Shown piece after piece: positions 26,151 through 35,290 of a stretch of 64,000 nucleotides of DNA; the stretch's first letter is position 1; each line of letters starts with the position of its first letter. This DNA is from JAYPUA01 sp038133845. GTDB taxonomy: Bacteria; SAR324; NAC60-12. The notes beneath the pieces were generated by a model, which made no database searches, was not told the DNA's origin, and worked only from the letters and a program-made list of their open reading frames with translations. Where the stretch lies: assembly GCA_038133845.1 (NCBI GenBank), contig JAYPUA010000011.1, positions 21,125-85,124 of the forward strand, given 5' to 3'. Both the position numbers and the translations under genes were made by a program.

Positions 26151-28166
26151 ATGACCTTCCGGTTGCCGCCTCCCCTCTCTTCAGTTCGCTGGACCTCCAC
26201 GCTGGCGCTGATCCTCTCGATCACCGGGCCGCTCGCTCTCTACGTCCTCACGCTGCCGCGGACAGTTGTGCTGGAGGATGACGGACTGTTCCTGATGGCC
26301 GCCGAGCACCTTGGGATTGCGCACCCCCCGGGATATCCGCTGTTTACCGGAATCAGTCACCTGTTCATGCAGCTGCCGTTCGGAACCGGAGCGTTTCGCG
26401 GACACCTGTCCAGTGCGGTGCTGGGGGCGCTGGCTTGTGGGAGCCTCTACGGATGCGCCCGGGTGCTGGGCATCTCCTGTGGATCGGCGCTGGCCGGAGC
26501 CTGGGCGTTCGGTGCCTCGGAGCATTTCTGGTCCCAGGCCATCATCGCCGAGGTCTACACGCTCAACGCGCTGCTGTTCTTTGTGACCTACCTGCTGATC
26601 CTCAAGGCGCTGCAGCAGCCGGACACGCGGCGCTGGTGGTGGGGTGCTGCCGTGGCCTACGGGCTCAGCCTGGCCAACCACTACCCGCTGATGGCCCTCG
26701 CCTTTCCCGGGCTGGTTGTCCTTGCGCTGCCGGCGTGGCGTGTGGCGCTGCGCCGTCTCCCGGAGTTGCTGGCGTGCTCTCTGCTGAGCGCGGCGCTGCC
26801 CTACGCCTGGATGGTCTGGCGCTCCCAACAGAATCCCCTGATCAGCTTCTATGGCCCCATCGAAGGCTGGCGGGCCTTCTGGTACTACTTCAGCCGCCAA
26901 GGGTACTCTGGGGTGGACATCAGCCCAAGCGCCGGGTGGTGGGACCGCTGGGAGTTCCTGCAGTGGTTTGCCTCCGAAACCTTCTGGCAGCTCACACCGC
27001 TCGGGTTCCTGCTGGCCTTCTGGGGAGGAGCTCTGGCGCTGGGTCAGCGGCGCTGGGGGGTCATTGCTTCCGGAGCGGTGGTGTTCCTGAGCAACAGCCT
27101 GGTTCTGCTGGTCTTGCTTGGCTTCGACTTCGACTTCCTCAACATTGCGGTGTTTCGCCCCTACTCGCTGATTTGCTACGGGCTCCTTGGGCTGTGGCTG
27201 GGATGGGGGCTTGACGAGTTTGCCCGGATCTACGGGGAGCAGCCGCGGTTTCAGGAGGCAGGAACGTGGGTGCTGGGCTGCGCCATGGCCGCACTGTTAA
27301 TAGTCCAGAACCTGCCTCACAACTCCCGGGCCTCCGACACGTTTGCAGAGCAGCACGCCGCCTTGCTGTTTGAGCTGCTTCCTCCCGACGCGGCGCTCTT
27401 TGTGTATGGCGACTCGGAGACTGGGCCACTGGGTTACTATTGGCAGGTGGAGCAGCGGCGTCCGGATGTGGAGTTGATCAGCCTGCAAGGGCTGGTGTAC
27501 GCCAACCGGCTCTTCCCGGCACGCAGCTCGCGACGCCTCAAGCAGGAGACACTCCGGAAGTTTGTAGAGAGCAGCAATCGCCCTCTGTTCTACACCGTCG
27601 ACTCCGATCAGTTTCCGCACGGGCAGGGCGTGCGGCACTACGGGTTCTTCAAGGAGGTGCTCCGTGGAGGAGGCCCGGATGCCTTGCAGTTGGTCTTTCG
27701 TCCGGAAGCAGAAGCCTTCTTTCGCAGGCTGCTGCAGGAGGTGCCTTCGGACCGCTGGGAGCGTTTTCGGCGAAACAAGCTCCTCCATCAGTATGGGGAC
27801 TTCCTCGGATACGCGCTGCTGGGCGGTGGTCCAGAGCTTCAGCAAAAAATCCAGGCGCTGGTGCCGCTGGCCGAGAGCAACTACTTCAGCCTGACCGGAA
27901 TGATCGAAGTCTTGATGCAGCATCGTGCCCAGCAGGCGCTGCCCCGGATCGAGGCTTGGCTCAAGCAGGCAGAGCCGCTCCGTGACGAGACCCTGGACAA
28001 GGAGCGCACGGCCCGTTTCCACTACCTCAAGGGCTTTGTCGCATTTCTGGGTGGACGCCGCGAAGAGGCGCTCCGGGAGTTCCAGGAATCAGCCCGCATC
28101 TACCCCCACCCGGAGAATGCCTCGATCCCTGCACTGGAGCAGCTTGGACAGCGTCCCACACCGTGA
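26151..28166 (+). CDS. DUF2723 membrane protein (TMEM260-like, possible glycosyltransferase)
   Basis: A 671-residue protein with about ten N-terminal hydrophobic segments and a soluble C-terminal third. The N-terminus has the DUF2723 signature: an acidic loop VLEDDGLFLMAAEHLGIAHPPGYPL, then WSQAIIAEVYTLNALL and LANHYPLMAL. Relatives include TMEM260, an O-mannosyltransferase, and related GT-C enzymes, so transfer of a lipid-linked sugar is the leading hypothesis. The C-terminal part (from about residue 560) has helical repeats with LKGFVAFLGGRREEAL, like a TPR. It starts 27 bases after the EVE gene. Substrate unknown. Confidence 0.82.
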   Translation: MTFRLPPPLSSVRWTSTLALILSITGPLALYVLTLPRTVVLEDDGLFLMAAEHLGIAHPPGYPLFTGISHLFMQLPFGTGAFRGHLSSAVLGALACGSLYGCARVLGISCGSALAGAWAFGASEHFWSQAIIAEVYTLNALLFFVTYLLILKALQQPDTRRWWWGAAVAYGLSLANHYPLMALAFPGLVVLALPAWRVALRRLPELLACSLLSAALPYAWMVWRSQQNPLISFYGPIEGWRAFWYYFSRQGYSGVDISPSAGWWDRWEFLQWFASETFWQLTPLGFLLAFWGGALALGQRRWGVIASGAVVFLSNSLVLLVLLGFDFDFLNIAVFRPYSLICYGLLGLWLGWGLDEFARIYGEQPRFQEAGTWVLGCAMAALLIVQNLPHNSRASDTFAEQHAALLFELLPPDAALFVYGDSETGPLGYYWQVEQRRPDVELISLQGLVYANRLFPARSSRRLKQETLRKFVESSNRPLFYTVDSDQFPHGQGVRHYGFFKEVLRGGGPDALQLVFRPEAEAFFRRLLQEVPSDRWERFRRNKLLHQYGDFLGYALLGGGPELQQKIQALVPLAESNYFSLTGMIEVLMQHRAQQALPRIEAWLKQAEPLRDETLDKERTARFHYLKGFVAFLGGRREEALREFQESARIYPHPENASIPALEQLGQRPTP

Positions 28167-28209
28167 AAAGCTCCCGGATTGTCCCAGCATCGTCTCTCCC
28201 TGAAAAGAC

Positions 28210-28237
28210 TTGTGCTTTTTAGGCCAAACTCTAACGT
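28210..28237 (+). promoter_or_regulatory. Possible promoter for the tig-clpP-clpX cluster
   Basis: TTGTGC, a 16-base spacer and TAACGT, about 87 bases before tig. Both boxes are partial matches; the position upstream of the operon is the main support. No heat-shock-type element was recognised. Confidence 0.35.
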
Positions 28238-28323
28238 GCTTTCCTTACCAACATCGTTGCAAGCACCGCAAGAAGCTTCCGGTCTTTGCCGCTTTTGATC
28301 ACCAGTTCCTCGTGACCTCTTCC

Positions 28324-29658
28324 ATGCAAATCACCCTCAACGAGCTTGGAAACTTCAAGCGCTCCGTCCAACTTGAAATCCCTCTTGAAGACATCAAGTC
28401 CAGCTACAACTCCGTGTACAACCAGTTGCGCCGGACCCGAATGAAGGGGTTTCGCCCCGGAAAGTTTCCCAAAGGCTGGCTGGACAGGCGCTTCAAGGAG
28501 TACATGGCGGTAGAGGCCCAAGAGCGCGTCATCCCACGCTACGTCAACCAGATCGTCCAGGAACATCAAATCATTCCGGCCTCTCAGGTGGCCATCAAGG
28601 AGTTGGATTTCGACCGCAAGGAGCCCCTGAAGGCCGTGCTGGAGTTTGAGGTGCGCCCCAAACTGGAGCCTCCGGACTACACGAAGCTCAAAGTTGAGGT
28701 CCAGGAGCCGGCAGCCGTCAGCGACCAGGATGTGGAAGACGCGCTGCTCCAGATCCGCGAGGGCCACGCCCAATACCGTGAAAAGCCGGAAGACGCGGTT
28801 GCCGAGATGGGGGATCAGGCCAGCTTCCGCTACTCCATTTCCATTGATGGGGAGATTCTGGAAGAGGACAGCATGGCGATTCGGCTGAGTTCCGAAAAAC
28901 CGGAAGGAGAGCCCGTCAACCTGTTTCAGGAACTCTTTGTCCCGCGCCTGCTGGGCATGAAGGTCGCAGAGACAAAGCCCGATGAGATCACCCTCCCCGA
29001 GAACTATCCGGATCATGCCGGCAAGACCGCCCAGGTTTCCCTGGAACTCAACCAGCTCGGCCGCATGGAGTTGCCTGAACTGGATGATGAGTTTATCCGG
29101 GACACCTTTGGCCTGAATGAACCGGATCAGTTTCAGACCACCATTCGAGAGGACATCACGCATCGTCGGACCCTTGAGGTCCGGCGGGCTTATCAGGAGC
29201 AGATCGACGATCAGCTGCAGCAGATGTACGGAAGCTTTGAGCTGCCGGAGAGCCCTCAGCTGCAGGTACGCGAGCAGGTTGCCGAGGAGTTGGCGAAGCA
29301 GGAAGAGCTTTCTGAAGAAGAGAGAGCTCAGAAGGCTGCAGAAATCGAGCAGCAGCGACTTCAGTCCATCCGGAGGCTCTACATCCTGGACACCATCAAC
29401 CTTGAAGAGAAGGTGACGGTGGATTCCAATCAGGTCATCTCCGAGTTCATGAACACGGCGCAGATGTTTGGCCTGGACCCAAAGCAGCTCATCGAGAGCC
29501 CGCTTGGCAAGAGCATCTACGAGAATATCCGGCAGCGAAACTACGAGGCTCAGGTGCTCGATCGTGTCACTGCACGGGTGTTGGGGGAGCCGATTTCCAC
29601 CTCAGAGGAGGTCCATGACCACAATCACGCTCATGACCATGACCACAATCACGGATAA
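28324..29658 (+). CDS. tig: Trigger factor, with a His-rich tail
   Basis: Ribosome-associated chaperone and prolyl isomerase that meets nascent chains at the exit tunnel. The 444 residues include the ribosome-binding domain with MKGFRPGKFPKGW (consensus GFRxGKxP) near residue 45, a PPIase-like middle domain, and the helical C-terminal chaperone domain. The last 14 or so residues are almost all His, Asp and Asn (HDHNHAHDHDHNHG), unusual for the family and suggestive of metal binding. The ATG at 28324 begins the usual MQITLNEL-type start; the upstream extension is rejected. It is followed by clpP and clpX in the common order. Confidence 0.94.
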   Translation: MQITLNELGNFKRSVQLEIPLEDIKSSYNSVYNQLRRTRMKGFRPGKFPKGWLDRRFKEYMAVEAQERVIPRYVNQIVQEHQIIPASQVAIKELDFDRKEPLKAVLEFEVRPKLEPPDYTKLKVEVQEPAAVSDQDVEDALLQIREGHAQYREKPEDAVAEMGDQASFRYSISIDGEILEEDSMAIRLSSEKPEGEPVNLFQELFVPRLLGMKVAETKPDEITLPENYPDHAGKTAQVSLELNQLGRMELPELDDEFIRDTFGLNEPDQFQTTIREDITHRRTLEVRRAYQEQIDDQLQQMYGSFELPESPQLQVREQVAEELAKQEELSEEERAQKAAEIEQQRLQSIRRLYILDTINLEEKVTVDSNQVISEFMNTAQMFGLDPKQLIESPLGKSIYENIRQRNYEAQVLDRVTARVLGEPISTSEEVHDHNHAHDHDHNHG

Positions 29659-29691
29659 TCCATCCTTCAACCTTTCATCAGAAGAGGCATC

Positions 29692-30291
29692 ATGGCTCTG
29701 ATTCCGATGGTTGTGGAGCAGAACAACCGAGGTGAACGTGCCTATGACATCTATTCTCGGCTGCTCAAGGATCGCATCATCTTCCTCGGGACTCCGATCG
29801 ACGACAACGTCGCCAACGTGATCATCGCACAGTTGCTGTTTCTGGAGGCAGAGGACCCGGAGAGCGATATCGCCCTCTACCTCAACTGTCCCGGTGGGTA
29901 TGTGACGGCAGGCATGGCGATCTACGACACCATGCAGTACCTCAAGCCCAAGATTCAGACCATCTGCATTGGGCAGGCCGCGAGCATGGGGGCGGTTTTG
30001 CTGGCTGCGGGAGCGAAAGGCAAGCGATATGCACTTCCTCACTCCAGGATCATGATTCACCAACTGAGCGGCGGATTCTCCGGACAGGCTGAGGACATCG
30101 ACATTCAGGCCCGGGAGATCCTGCGCCTCACCGACACGCTCAACGGGGTTTTGTCCAAGCACACGGGGCAGCCTGTAGAGCGCATCGCGGAAGACACTCT
30201 GCGAGATTTCTACTTCTCGAGCGATGAAGCCAAGGACTACGGCATCGTCGATTCTGTCATGCACGACCGCAAACTGCATGCAGTCACCTGA
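29692..30291 (+). CDS. clpP: ATP-dependent Clp protease proteolytic subunit
   Basis: Self-compartmentalised serine protease that degrades proteins unfolded by ClpX or ClpA. The 199 residues carry Ser98 in GQAASMGA, His123 in HSRIMIHQ and Asp172 in LRDFYFS, matching the known catalytic triad spacing. It lies 33 bases after tig and 26 before clpX. Confidence 0.97.
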   Translation: MALIPMVVEQNNRGERAYDIYSRLLKDRIIFLGTPIDDNVANVIIAQLLFLEAEDPESDIALYLNCPGGYVTAGMAIYDTMQYLKPKIQTICIGQAASMGAVLLAAGAKGKRYALPHSRIMIHQLSGGFSGQAEDIDIQAREILRLTDTLNGVLSKHTGQPVERIAEDTLRDFYFSSDEAKDYGIVDSVMHDRKLHAVT

Positions 30292-30317
30292 GCCACACTA
30301 CCGGAAGATGGGGGACG

Positions 30318-31571
30318 ATGAGCCAGTCTAAAGAGTCACCGTTGCGTTGCTCGTTCTGTGGAAAAACCCAGGACGAGGTGAAGAAGATCATTGCAGGTCC
30401 CACGGTGTACATCTGTGATGAGTGCATTGACCTCTGCAACGACATCATGGCCGAGGAGTGGCAGAAGGAGCAGGCTGAAGACCTGCAGCAGGAACTCCTC
30501 AAACCAGCCGAGATCAAGCAGATTCTGGACAACTACGTAATTGGCCAAGACGCGGCCAAGCGGGTGCTCTCGGTCGCGGTGCACAACCACTACAAGCGGG
30601 TGCGGGCGAACCTCCGGGATGGGGACGTGGAGTTGCAAAAGAGCAACATCCTGCTTGTGGGACCCACCGGAACCGGAAAGACCCTCCTCGCTCAGACTCT
30701 GGCGCGCATCCTCAACGTCCCCTTCGCGATGGCCGATGCAACCACGCTCACGGAAGCCGGATACGTTGGAGAGGACGTGGAGAACATCGTCCTCAAGCTG
30801 CTCCAGGCTGCCGACTACGACACGGAACGTGCCGAACAGGGCATCATCTACATCGACGAGATCGACAAGATCACCCGAAAGTCCGAGAACCCCTCCATCA
30901 CCCGCGATGTCTCCGGGGAAGGTGTTCAGCAGGCGCTGCTGAAGATCATCGAAGGAACGGTCGCAAACATCCCTCCCCAAGGCGGACGCAAGCATCCGCA
31001 GCAGGAGTGCGTCCAACTCGACACCTCCAACATCCTCTTCATCTGCGGCGGAGCCTTCGTCGGGCTTGACACCATCATCCAGCGTCGCACCGGACACCAG
31101 GGGATTGGCTTCAACAGCGACCTGCGCAGCAAGAAGGTGGAGAGCAAGAGCATCCTCGCTCAACTGGAACCGGAAGACCTGCTCAAGTATGGTCTCATCC
31201 CGGAGTTCATCGGTCGCCTCCCCGTCGTGGCAACCCTCCATGACCTGGAGGTCGAGCACCTGGTGGAGATCCTGGTGGAACCTAAAAATGCGTTGGTGCG
31301 TCAGTACCAGAAGCTGATGGACTTGGAGAACGTCAAGCTCTCCTTCACCAAGGGCGCAGTCAAGGCCGTGGCTCAGGAGGCCATCAAGCGCAAGACCGGG
31401 GCTCGCGGGCTGCGCTCGATCATGGAGCGCATCATGCTGGACCTGATGTACGACGTCCCTTCCGACCCGGAGATCAGTGAATGCGTCATCAGCGAAGAGG
31501 TGGTCCAGGGACAGGCTGCTCCGAAGATGGTCCGCTCTGAATCCACGGAGCCTCACATCAAGGCCAGCTAA
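30318..31571 (+). CDS. clpX: ATP-dependent Clp protease ATP-binding subunit
   Basis: AAA+ unfoldase that feeds ClpP. The 417 residues have the N-terminal zinc-binding domain with Cys11, Cys14, Cys33 and Cys36, Walker A GPTGTGKT (near residue 115), Walker B IIYIDEIDKI, the pore loop EAGYVGEDVE and the RKTGARGLRS sensor-2 segment. The IGF loop that docks on ClpP reads IGFNSD here. The C-terminal tail is Glu/Ser-rich and poorly conserved. The next gene starts 3 bases after the stop. Confidence 0.97.
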   Translation: MSQSKESPLRCSFCGKTQDEVKKIIAGPTVYICDECIDLCNDIMAEEWQKEQAEDLQQELLKPAEIKQILDNYVIGQDAAKRVLSVAVHNHYKRVRANLRDGDVELQKSNILLVGPTGTGKTLLAQTLARILNVPFAMADATTLTEAGYVGEDVENIVLKLLQAADYDTERAEQGIIYIDEIDKITRKSENPSITRDVSGEGVQQALLKIIEGTVANIPPQGGRKHPQQECVQLDTSNILFICGGAFVGLDTIIQRRTGHQGIGFNSDLRSKKVESKSILAQLEPEDLLKYGLIPEFIGRLPVVATLHDLEVEHLVEILVEPKNALVRQYQKLMDLENVKLSFTKGAVKAVAQEAIKRKTGARGLRSIMERIMLDLMYDVPSDPEISECVISEEVVQGQAAPKMVRSESTEPHIKAS

Positions 31572-31574
31572 TCG

Positions 31575-32570
31575 ATGGAGCCGCTTGACGTTTATGGCAT
31601 CTGCAACCCGCTGATCGACCTGCTCTCTCAGGTTCCGGACGACTTCCTTCAGGAGCGAAAGCTCGAAAAAAACCGCATGTACCTGGTGCCGTTGGAGCAG
31701 CAGCAGACCCTGCTGATGGCGCTCGCGGCCGAGAAGCATCCGGTCGAGTTTGCTGCCGGAGGTTCCGGGGCCAACACCATGATCGGTATCGCGCAGCTTG
31801 GTGGAAGGGCAGCGTTCACTGGGAAGATCGGGCGCGACGAGCACGGCCGGATCTACCGGGAGAAGCTGGAAGATCAGGGTGTGGAAGCCTGCATGGGCAC
31901 CGGAGAGGGAATCACCGGGAGCAGCCTGATTCTGGTGACGGAAGATGCTTCAAGGACGATGAACACCTACCTCGGGATGTGCCAGGAACTGAGCCCGGAA
32001 GACCTCGACCTGGACGCGCTGAAGCGCTCTCAGGTGCTCTACGTGACCGGCTACCTGTGGGATACGGAGCCCCAGAAGGAGGCCGTCCGCTTCGCTCTGC
32101 AGGAGGCCCGAAACAACAGCATCCGGATCGCCCTCAGCCTCTCCGATCCTTTCTGCGTCAATCGACACCAGCTGGACTTTCAGGAGCTTTTGGAGCAGGT
32201 GGACCTCGTCTTTGCCAATCAGGAGGAGGCCTTCTTGCTGACAGAGACCTCTCACTCTCAGGACGCTCTGGACCTGCTCTCTGCAAGAACGGAGACCGTG
32301 GTCATGACGTTGGGAGCCAACGGAGCCTTGGTCCGGACGAAAGGGGACACCTTCTACATCGACCCGATGAAGGTTCGGGTGGAAGACACCACCGGCGCCG
32401 GAGACGCGTTTGCCGCAGGCTACCTCTACGGAATGACTCACGGACACACGCCTCTGGAGAGCGGTCGAATTGCCTCCTCGCTGGCCGCAGCCGTGATCGA
32501 ACAGGTCGGCCCGCGCTTCTTGGGAAATGCCCGTGCCCGCGTGCATCATGACCTCGGAAACCTCCCCTGA
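31575..32570 (+). CDS. PfkB-family (adenosine-kinase-like) sugar/nucleoside kinase
   Basis: A ribokinase-fold kinase of 331 residues. The PfkB signatures are AAGGSGANTMIGIAQLGGRAAFTGKIG near residue 60 and the C-terminal VEDTTGAGDAFAAGYLYG with the catalytic Asp. The N-terminal DVYGICNPLIDLLSQV resembles adenosine kinase-type members of the clade annotated adenosine kinase in many bacteria. The substrate is therefore probably adenosine or a related nucleoside or sugar, not proven. It begins 3 bases after clpX and overlaps the U32 peptidase gene by 23 bases. Confidence 0.85.
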   Translation: MEPLDVYGICNPLIDLLSQVPDDFLQERKLEKNRMYLVPLEQQQTLLMALAAEKHPVEFAAGGSGANTMIGIAQLGGRAAFTGKIGRDEHGRIYREKLEDQGVEACMGTGEGITGSSLILVTEDASRTMNTYLGMCQELSPEDLDLDALKRSQVLYVTGYLWDTEPQKEAVRFALQEARNNSIRIALSLSDPFCVNRHQLDFQELLEQVDLVFANQEEAFLLTETSHSQDALDLLSARTETVVMTLGANGALVRTKGDTFYIDPMKVRVEDTTGAGDAFAAGYLYGMTHGHTPLESGRIASSLAAAVIEQVGPRFLGNARARVHHDLGNLP

Positions 32571-33861
32571 ACTCGTCTGGCCAGAGCTGCTTGCACCGGC
32601 CGGAAATCTTGAGAAGCTCAAAACCGCCATCCTCTATGGAGCGGATGCCGTCTATGCCGCTGGCCCTCAGTTTGGTCTGCGCGGTGGCTCAGACAACCTG
32701 ACCGACTTCGAGTTGCAGGAGGCCCTCCGGTTTGCTCATCAGCATCACGCAAAGCTTTACATCACGCTGAACGCCTTTCTCCATGACCAGGAACTGGAGC
32801 AGCTTCCGGAGTACGTGCAGCTTCTGCAGGAACTGAACGTTGATGGGGTGATTGTCTCCGACCTCGGAGTGATCACCACCGTTCAGGAGCACTCGTCAAT
32901 CCCTGTCCATCTCTCCACTCAGGCCTCCTGCCTGACGGCTTCCGGAGCTCGACTTTGGCAGTCGCTTGGAGTGGACCGTATCGTCCTCGGACGGGAGGTC
33001 TCGATCCAGGAGGCCCGCCGTATTCGCTCGGAGGCAGGGGTGGAGGTGGAGCTCTTCATCCACGGAGCGATGTGCATGGCCTTCTCCGGAAACTGCACCA
33101 TCTCCAACTACACGGCAGGGCGAGACAGCAACCGGGGCGGATGCATTCAGAGCTGCCGTTTCGAGTACCAGCTGAGCCGTGGGGAAGACTTCCGGGATGG
33201 CCTGGAAGGTGTGGCCACCCTGTTCAGCTCCAAGGACCTGCGCGGGCTTCAGTTGCTGCCTCAGGTTGTGGGGACTGCTCAGGCTCCCGGAATTGACAGC
33301 CTGAAGGTGGAGGGGCGAATGAAGAGTCCGCTCTATGTCGCCAGCACCACCCGCGCTTATCGGCAGGCGTTGAATGGCCTCAAGCGTCTGCCTCCGGAAG
33401 ACTGGGCGAGGCATCTGGAACGGTGGAGTCTGGAGTTGGAGAAGCTCCCTCACCGAGGCTACACCGACGGGTCGCTGAACGCTCCGGCAGGTCCGGAGAG
33501 CGTCTATCCGGGAAATCGGGAAGACCAAGGCTGGAAGGAGTGGGAGTTTGCCGGAACCGTTTTGGAAGCCTCTCCAGAGCGAGGGCTGCTGATCCAGACG
33601 CAGAACCCGATTGCCTCCGGAGACGAGCTGGAGCTGCTGCCGTTTTCCGGGGAGACCGTACGGCTTTCTTCAGAACATCTGGAGCTTTTGGGTGGGAAGC
33701 GCGTCGATCGCATCAACCCAAACCGCCTGATCCGCCTTCCCGGAAGCTTCTCTGCAGAGCCGTTCAACCTGATCCGCAAGCGCTCCGGCGCTCGTCCTCC
33801 TCTTGGAAATCAAGCCCCTACTCAGCAGGCGTTGGCTCCTCCTGAAGCAACACTGCCGTGA
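32548..33861 (+). CDS. U32-family peptidase-like protein (RlhA/YegQ group)
   Basis: A 437-residue member of family U32. The PELLAPAGNLEKLKTAILYGADAVYA start is diagnostic. The U32 signature region follows as ELFIHGAMCMAFSGNC near residue 170, with further cysteines in RGGCIQSCRFEY that probably bind an iron-sulfur cluster. Known relatives hydroxylate or modify RNA (RlhA, TrhP) or act with UbiU/V, so RNA modification is more likely than proteolysis. The ATG at 32548 lies inside the end of the PfkB gene; a GTG-led extension upstream is less likely. Its end overlaps the convergent hemW by 44 bases. Confidence 0.87.
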   Translation: MTSETSPELVWPELLAPAGNLEKLKTAILYGADAVYAAGPQFGLRGGSDNLTDFELQEALRFAHQHHAKLYITLNAFLHDQELEQLPEYVQLLQELNVDGVIVSDLGVITTVQEHSSIPVHLSTQASCLTASGARLWQSLGVDRIVLGREVSIQEARRIRSEAGVEVELFIHGAMCMAFSGNCTISNYTAGRDSNRGGCIQSCRFEYQLSRGEDFRDGLEGVATLFSSKDLRGLQLLPQVVGTAQAPGIDSLKVEGRMKSPLYVASTTRAYRQALNGLKRLPPEDWARHLERWSLELEKLPHRGYTDGSLNAPAGPESVYPGNREDQGWKEWEFAGTVLEASPERGLLIQTQNPIASGDELELLPFSGETVRLSSEHLELLGGKRVDRINPNRLIRLPGSFSAEPFNLIRKRSGARPPLGNQAPTQQALAPPEATLP

Positions 33862-35029
33862 TCGCGTCTGCCCGGAGCAGGCCTTCTGGAGTCAGTGCCA
33901 GCTGTCCGACAGTTCCCTCGCGAGCCCACCCGGAAGCCTTCCAGCGCTCTAGCCATTTGAGCCCCTCAGCCAAGCCCTCCTCCACGGAGAACGCCTCGGC
34001 CCAGCGTTGCAGATTCAGCCCGGAGGGACGCCGCAGCTGGAGCATCAGCACCTCATTGGCCAACTGGGTGGGGCTGAGTTCCTCAAAAAATGCTTCCGGA
34101 GCCTTGCCTTCCCGGAGCCTTTTCTGGTAAGCATGGAGTGAGCGAACGTTGCCCCAGCGTCGCCGTGCCCAAAAGGAGTGCGCTCCAACGCCCAATCCCA
34201 GATACCCTTCTCCATCCCAGACCCTCAGGTTCTGACGCCCTTCCCATCCGGGAGCTGCGAAATTGGAGACTTCGTACTGCCTCAAGGCGCTTTGGCTGAG
34301 CTGCTCAATCGCGTGAAGGTACTGGGAGGCAAAGAGTTCGCTGTGTGCCTCCTCCCAGCCAAGAACCTCCGGCCTGCGAGCGAACGGGGTCCCCTCGTGG
34401 ACCTCAAGTCCGTAGAGTGAGAGATGTGGCGGAGCAAAGCTCAAGGCGGCCTCCAGGTCCGAGGCAAACGCCTCCAGAGTCTGCCCGGGGACACCAAAAA
34501 TCAGGTCCAGGTTCCAGTTGCGGATCCCTGCTGTCTTCAGCGACGTCAGCGCCTGTTTCAGCTGAGTGCCTGTGTGCTGGCGTCCCAGAGTCTTCAGCGT
34601 GGTGTCGTTGAAGCTCTGGCCCCCCAGGCTGACTCGGTTGACTCCCAGTTGCCTCAGGGCGACGCTGTAGGCGTCGGTGAGATCTTCCGGGTTGACCTCA
34701 AAGGCGATCTCCACCTCCGGAGCGATGGCGAAGATCGAGTGGAGTCCCTCCAGGAGTTGGCTCAACTCTGCGACGCTCAGCCGAGACGGAGTGCCTCCCC
34801 CAAAGTAGATGGAGTCCAAGGGTTCGAGGGCCTGTGCGGTTTCCTGCTTCCGGAGTCGGGCCTCATCCAGAATCGCGCTCAGGTACTCCTGGTGACGCAG
34901 AGGATTTTCCTTACGGACGGCGAAGGCACAGAAGGGGCAGATCCTCCGGCAGAACGGGATGTGCAGGTAGAGTGTGCGGAGCCGGGTAGAGTTGGAGGAG
35001 CCGGTGTTTTTTTCACCCAATGAAATCAA
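33818..35029 (-). CDS. hemW: HemW-like radical SAM protein (heme chaperone)
   Basis: Radical SAM protein of the HemN/HemW group. Near the N-terminus YLHIPFCRRICPFCAF holds the Cx3Cx2C iron-sulfur motif (about Cys27, Cys31, Cys34), followed by IYFGGGTPS, LGVNRVSLGGQSFND and NLDLIFGVPGQT. The 403-residue length and the lack of the extra N-terminal residues of HemN point to HemW, a heme chaperone, rather than coproporphyrinogen dehydrogenase. The start is uncertain: the frame opens with TTG at 35029 and a second TTG lies 9 bases later, neither with a clear ribosome site. Confidence 0.85.
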   Translation of the reverse strand: MISLGEKNTGSSNSTRLRTLYLHIPFCRRICPFCAFAVRKENPLRHQEYLSAILDEARLRKQETAQALEPLDSIYFGGGTPSRLSVAELSQLLEGLHSIFAIAPEVEIAFEVNPEDLTDAYSVALRQLGVNRVSLGGQSFNDTTLKTLGRQHTGTQLKQALTSLKTAGIRNWNLDLIFGVPGQTLEAFASDLEAALSFAPPHLSLYGLEVHEGTPFARRPEVLGWEEAHSELFASQYLHAIEQLSQSALRQYEVSNFAAPGWEGRQNLRVWDGEGYLGLGVGAHSFWARRRWGNVRSLHAYQKRLREGKAPEAFFEELSPTQLANEVLMLQLRRPSGLNLQRWAEAFSVEEGLAEGLKWLERWKASGWAREGTVGQLALTPEGLLRADAITAVLLQEEPTPAE

Positions 35030-35290
35030 CCATAAATTCTTAAGTAGCTCAATTCATTCAAAAATGTTTGATTTGCTTTCGGGTCGGTCTTCCACTAATG
35101 TGATTCGTTCGTCTTCAGAGCGCAAGGGACCAGGGCAGGCCTTCAGCCCGTCCACTCCCCTCGCACCTCACACCCCGTACGGAAGCATACAGATCAAAGC
35201 ATCGGGCATGGATGCCGGGTGGTTTTGTGACATCAACTCGCTGCCTGAAGAGCAGCAGTATATCCATCAACCTTCGTTTAGAGAAGCTCA
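35030..35290 (+). other. Leader region of nrdJ with a possible hairpin
   Basis: 261 bases without a credible gene. A stem of GGAC and GGGC, split by CA, can pair with GCCC and GTCC around a 9-base loop (35127-35153). I looked for a cobalamin riboswitch B12-box and for NrdR boxes, the usual controls of class II reductase genes, and found neither. The rest is unremarkable. Confidence 0.45.

Noticed and set aside
30336..31844. 502-codon open frame antisense to clpX
   Set aside because: Shadow of clpX; no start signal or domain.
35030..35290. Cobalamin riboswitch or NrdR boxes before nrdJ
   Set aside because: No B12-box (GCCACTG-like) and no paired NrdR-type palindromes could be found by eye.
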